Both the position numbers and the translations under genes were made by a program. Under the pieces are notes generated by a model. That model was given only the letters and a program-made list of their open reading frames with translations. It was not told the DNA's origin and did no database searches. A DNA stretch of 7,159 nt from an uncultured Pseudomonadota bacterium (GTDB taxonomy: Bacteria; Pseudomonadota; Gammaproteobacteria; Burkholderiales; SG8-39): assembly GCA_903895005.1 (NCBI GenBank), contig CAITSH010000500.1, forward strand, positions 1 through 7,159, read 5' to 3'. Within the stretch, counting starts at the first letter, position 1; the number at the start of each line of letters is the position of its first letter. Below, piece after piece: positions 6,959 through 7,159 of this stretch.

Positions 6959-7014
6959 CCCTCGCTTTAGCCGTATTTTTAACGCGCCCGCAAGCTGACC
7001 TTCAAATCGGCGCC
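6959..7014 (-). ncRNA. SAM-II (SAM-alpha)-like riboswitch aptamer
   Basis: Read on the minus strand, the region has the ordered signature of the SAM-II aptamer: a P1 strand GCGCC (7013-7009) running into GATTTG, then CAGCTTGC (6997-6990), the returning P1 strand GGCGC (6988-6984), GTTAAA (6983-6978), and GCTAAAG (6971-6965) followed by GAGGG. SAM-II RNAs bind S-adenosylmethionine in a pseudoknot and control methionine genes. They are reported mainly from alphaproteobacteria. The gene controlled here, metZ, fits. The pseudoknot helix P2 is not convincing by eye: the best register, TTGCG with TACGG, has a mismatch and several G-U pairs. The call therefore rests on conserved bases, spacing, the P1 stem and context. 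Confidence 0.77.
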
Positions 7015-7019
7015 CCTAA

Positions 7020-7048
7020 AAGCTACACCCCAGATGCATAACAGTCAA
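7020..7048 (-). promoter_or_regulatory. metZ: Putative sigma70 promoter of metZ
   Basis: On the minus strand TTGACT (7048-7043), one base off the -35 consensus, is followed after 17 bases by TAGCTT (7025-7020), a weak -10 with three of six matches. Transcription would begin near 7013, just where the P1 stem of the SAM-II-like aptamer starts. That agreement in position supports both assignments. Confidence 0.55.
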
Positions 7049-7074
7049 TGCCACCTCGGTAAATCCGGAGCGGA

Positions 7075-7159
7075 CTACGCGAGGTTGAGATCCAACTGGT
7101 TTGGCTGAGACTCGTCGCTCCCATCCCCCCTGGCGCCGTTGCGCTGCGACTCGACAGAC
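7075..7159 (-). CDS. purF: Probable 3' end of amidophosphoribosyltransferase (partial)
   Basis: An open minus-strand frame enters at the right edge and ends at TAG (7077-7075). The 27 visible residues start SVESQRNGARG and end QLDLNLA. This fits the polar, poorly conserved C-terminal tail after the last helix of bacterial PurF, the enzyme that commits PRPP to purine synthesis. The main support is context, since purF is the usual upstream neighbour of metZ in many proteobacteria. No catalytic part is visible. The 167 bases between this stop and metZ hold the promoter, aptamer and terminator. Confidence 0.55.
   Translation of the reverse strand, partial: SVESQRNGARGDGSDESQPNQLDLNLA

Noticed and set aside
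6587..6970. Plus-strand open frame of 127 codons over the metZ start and leader
   Set aside because: It is antisense to metZ and crosses the terminator and aptamer, whose features explain the region better.
1..7159. Mobile element, CRISPR array, defence island or transferred segment
   Set aside because: No repeats arrays, transposase, integrase or tRNA was seen. The genes are conserved core functions, so the window does not look like an accessory region.

Overview
This window looks like ordinary chromosomal housekeeping DNA from a Gram-negative proteobacterium, most likely a betaproteobacterium. The evidence is an LpxH-type lipid A enzyme, a direct-sulfhydrylation MetZ next to what looks like the end of purF, a close E. 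coli-type CysRS and PpiB, and moderately GC-rich DNA. The genus cannot be read from the sequence. No insertion sequence, phage gene, CRISPR array, tRNA or rRNA was seen.

Layout from left to right. cysS runs leftwards (37-1422) and ends in a hairpin that contains its stop codon. A divergent intergenic region (1423-1559) carries a good extended -10 promoter for a rightward, tightly packed cluster of five genes: a secreted TPR protein (1560-2600), a secreted YkuD-fold L,D-transpeptidase-family protein (2600-3781, start and stop codons overlapping), a periplasmic cyclophilin (3805-4386), a cytoplasmic cyclophilin ppiB (4431-4925) and lpxH (4929-5651). metZ (5735-6907) converges on lpxH from the other strand across an 83-base gap with two hairpins. 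Upstream of metZ are a Shine-Dalgarno sequence, an intrinsic terminator, a SAM-II-like riboswitch aptamer and a sigma70-like promoter. The last bases of an open frame that reads like the PurF C-terminus follow at the right edge.

How the genes relate. The rightward cluster is an envelope and protein-folding unit: peptidoglycan remodelling (YkuD protein and its TPR partner), prolyl isomerisation in both periplasm and cytoplasm, and lipid A synthesis (LpxH). In E. coli, cysS is divergent from ppiB-lpxH, so this is the same ancestral neighbourhood with three genes for secreted proteins placed between cysS and ppiB. The leftward metZ unit makes homocysteine for methionine synthesis, and its leader appears to sense S-adenosylmethionine and terminate transcription when the ligand is plentiful.

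The most noteworthy items are the SAM-II-like riboswitch/terminator leader of metZ, and the pair of adjacent secreted proteins that share a homologous C-terminal NTF2-like domain. The YkuD member of that pair has an atypical active-site motif.
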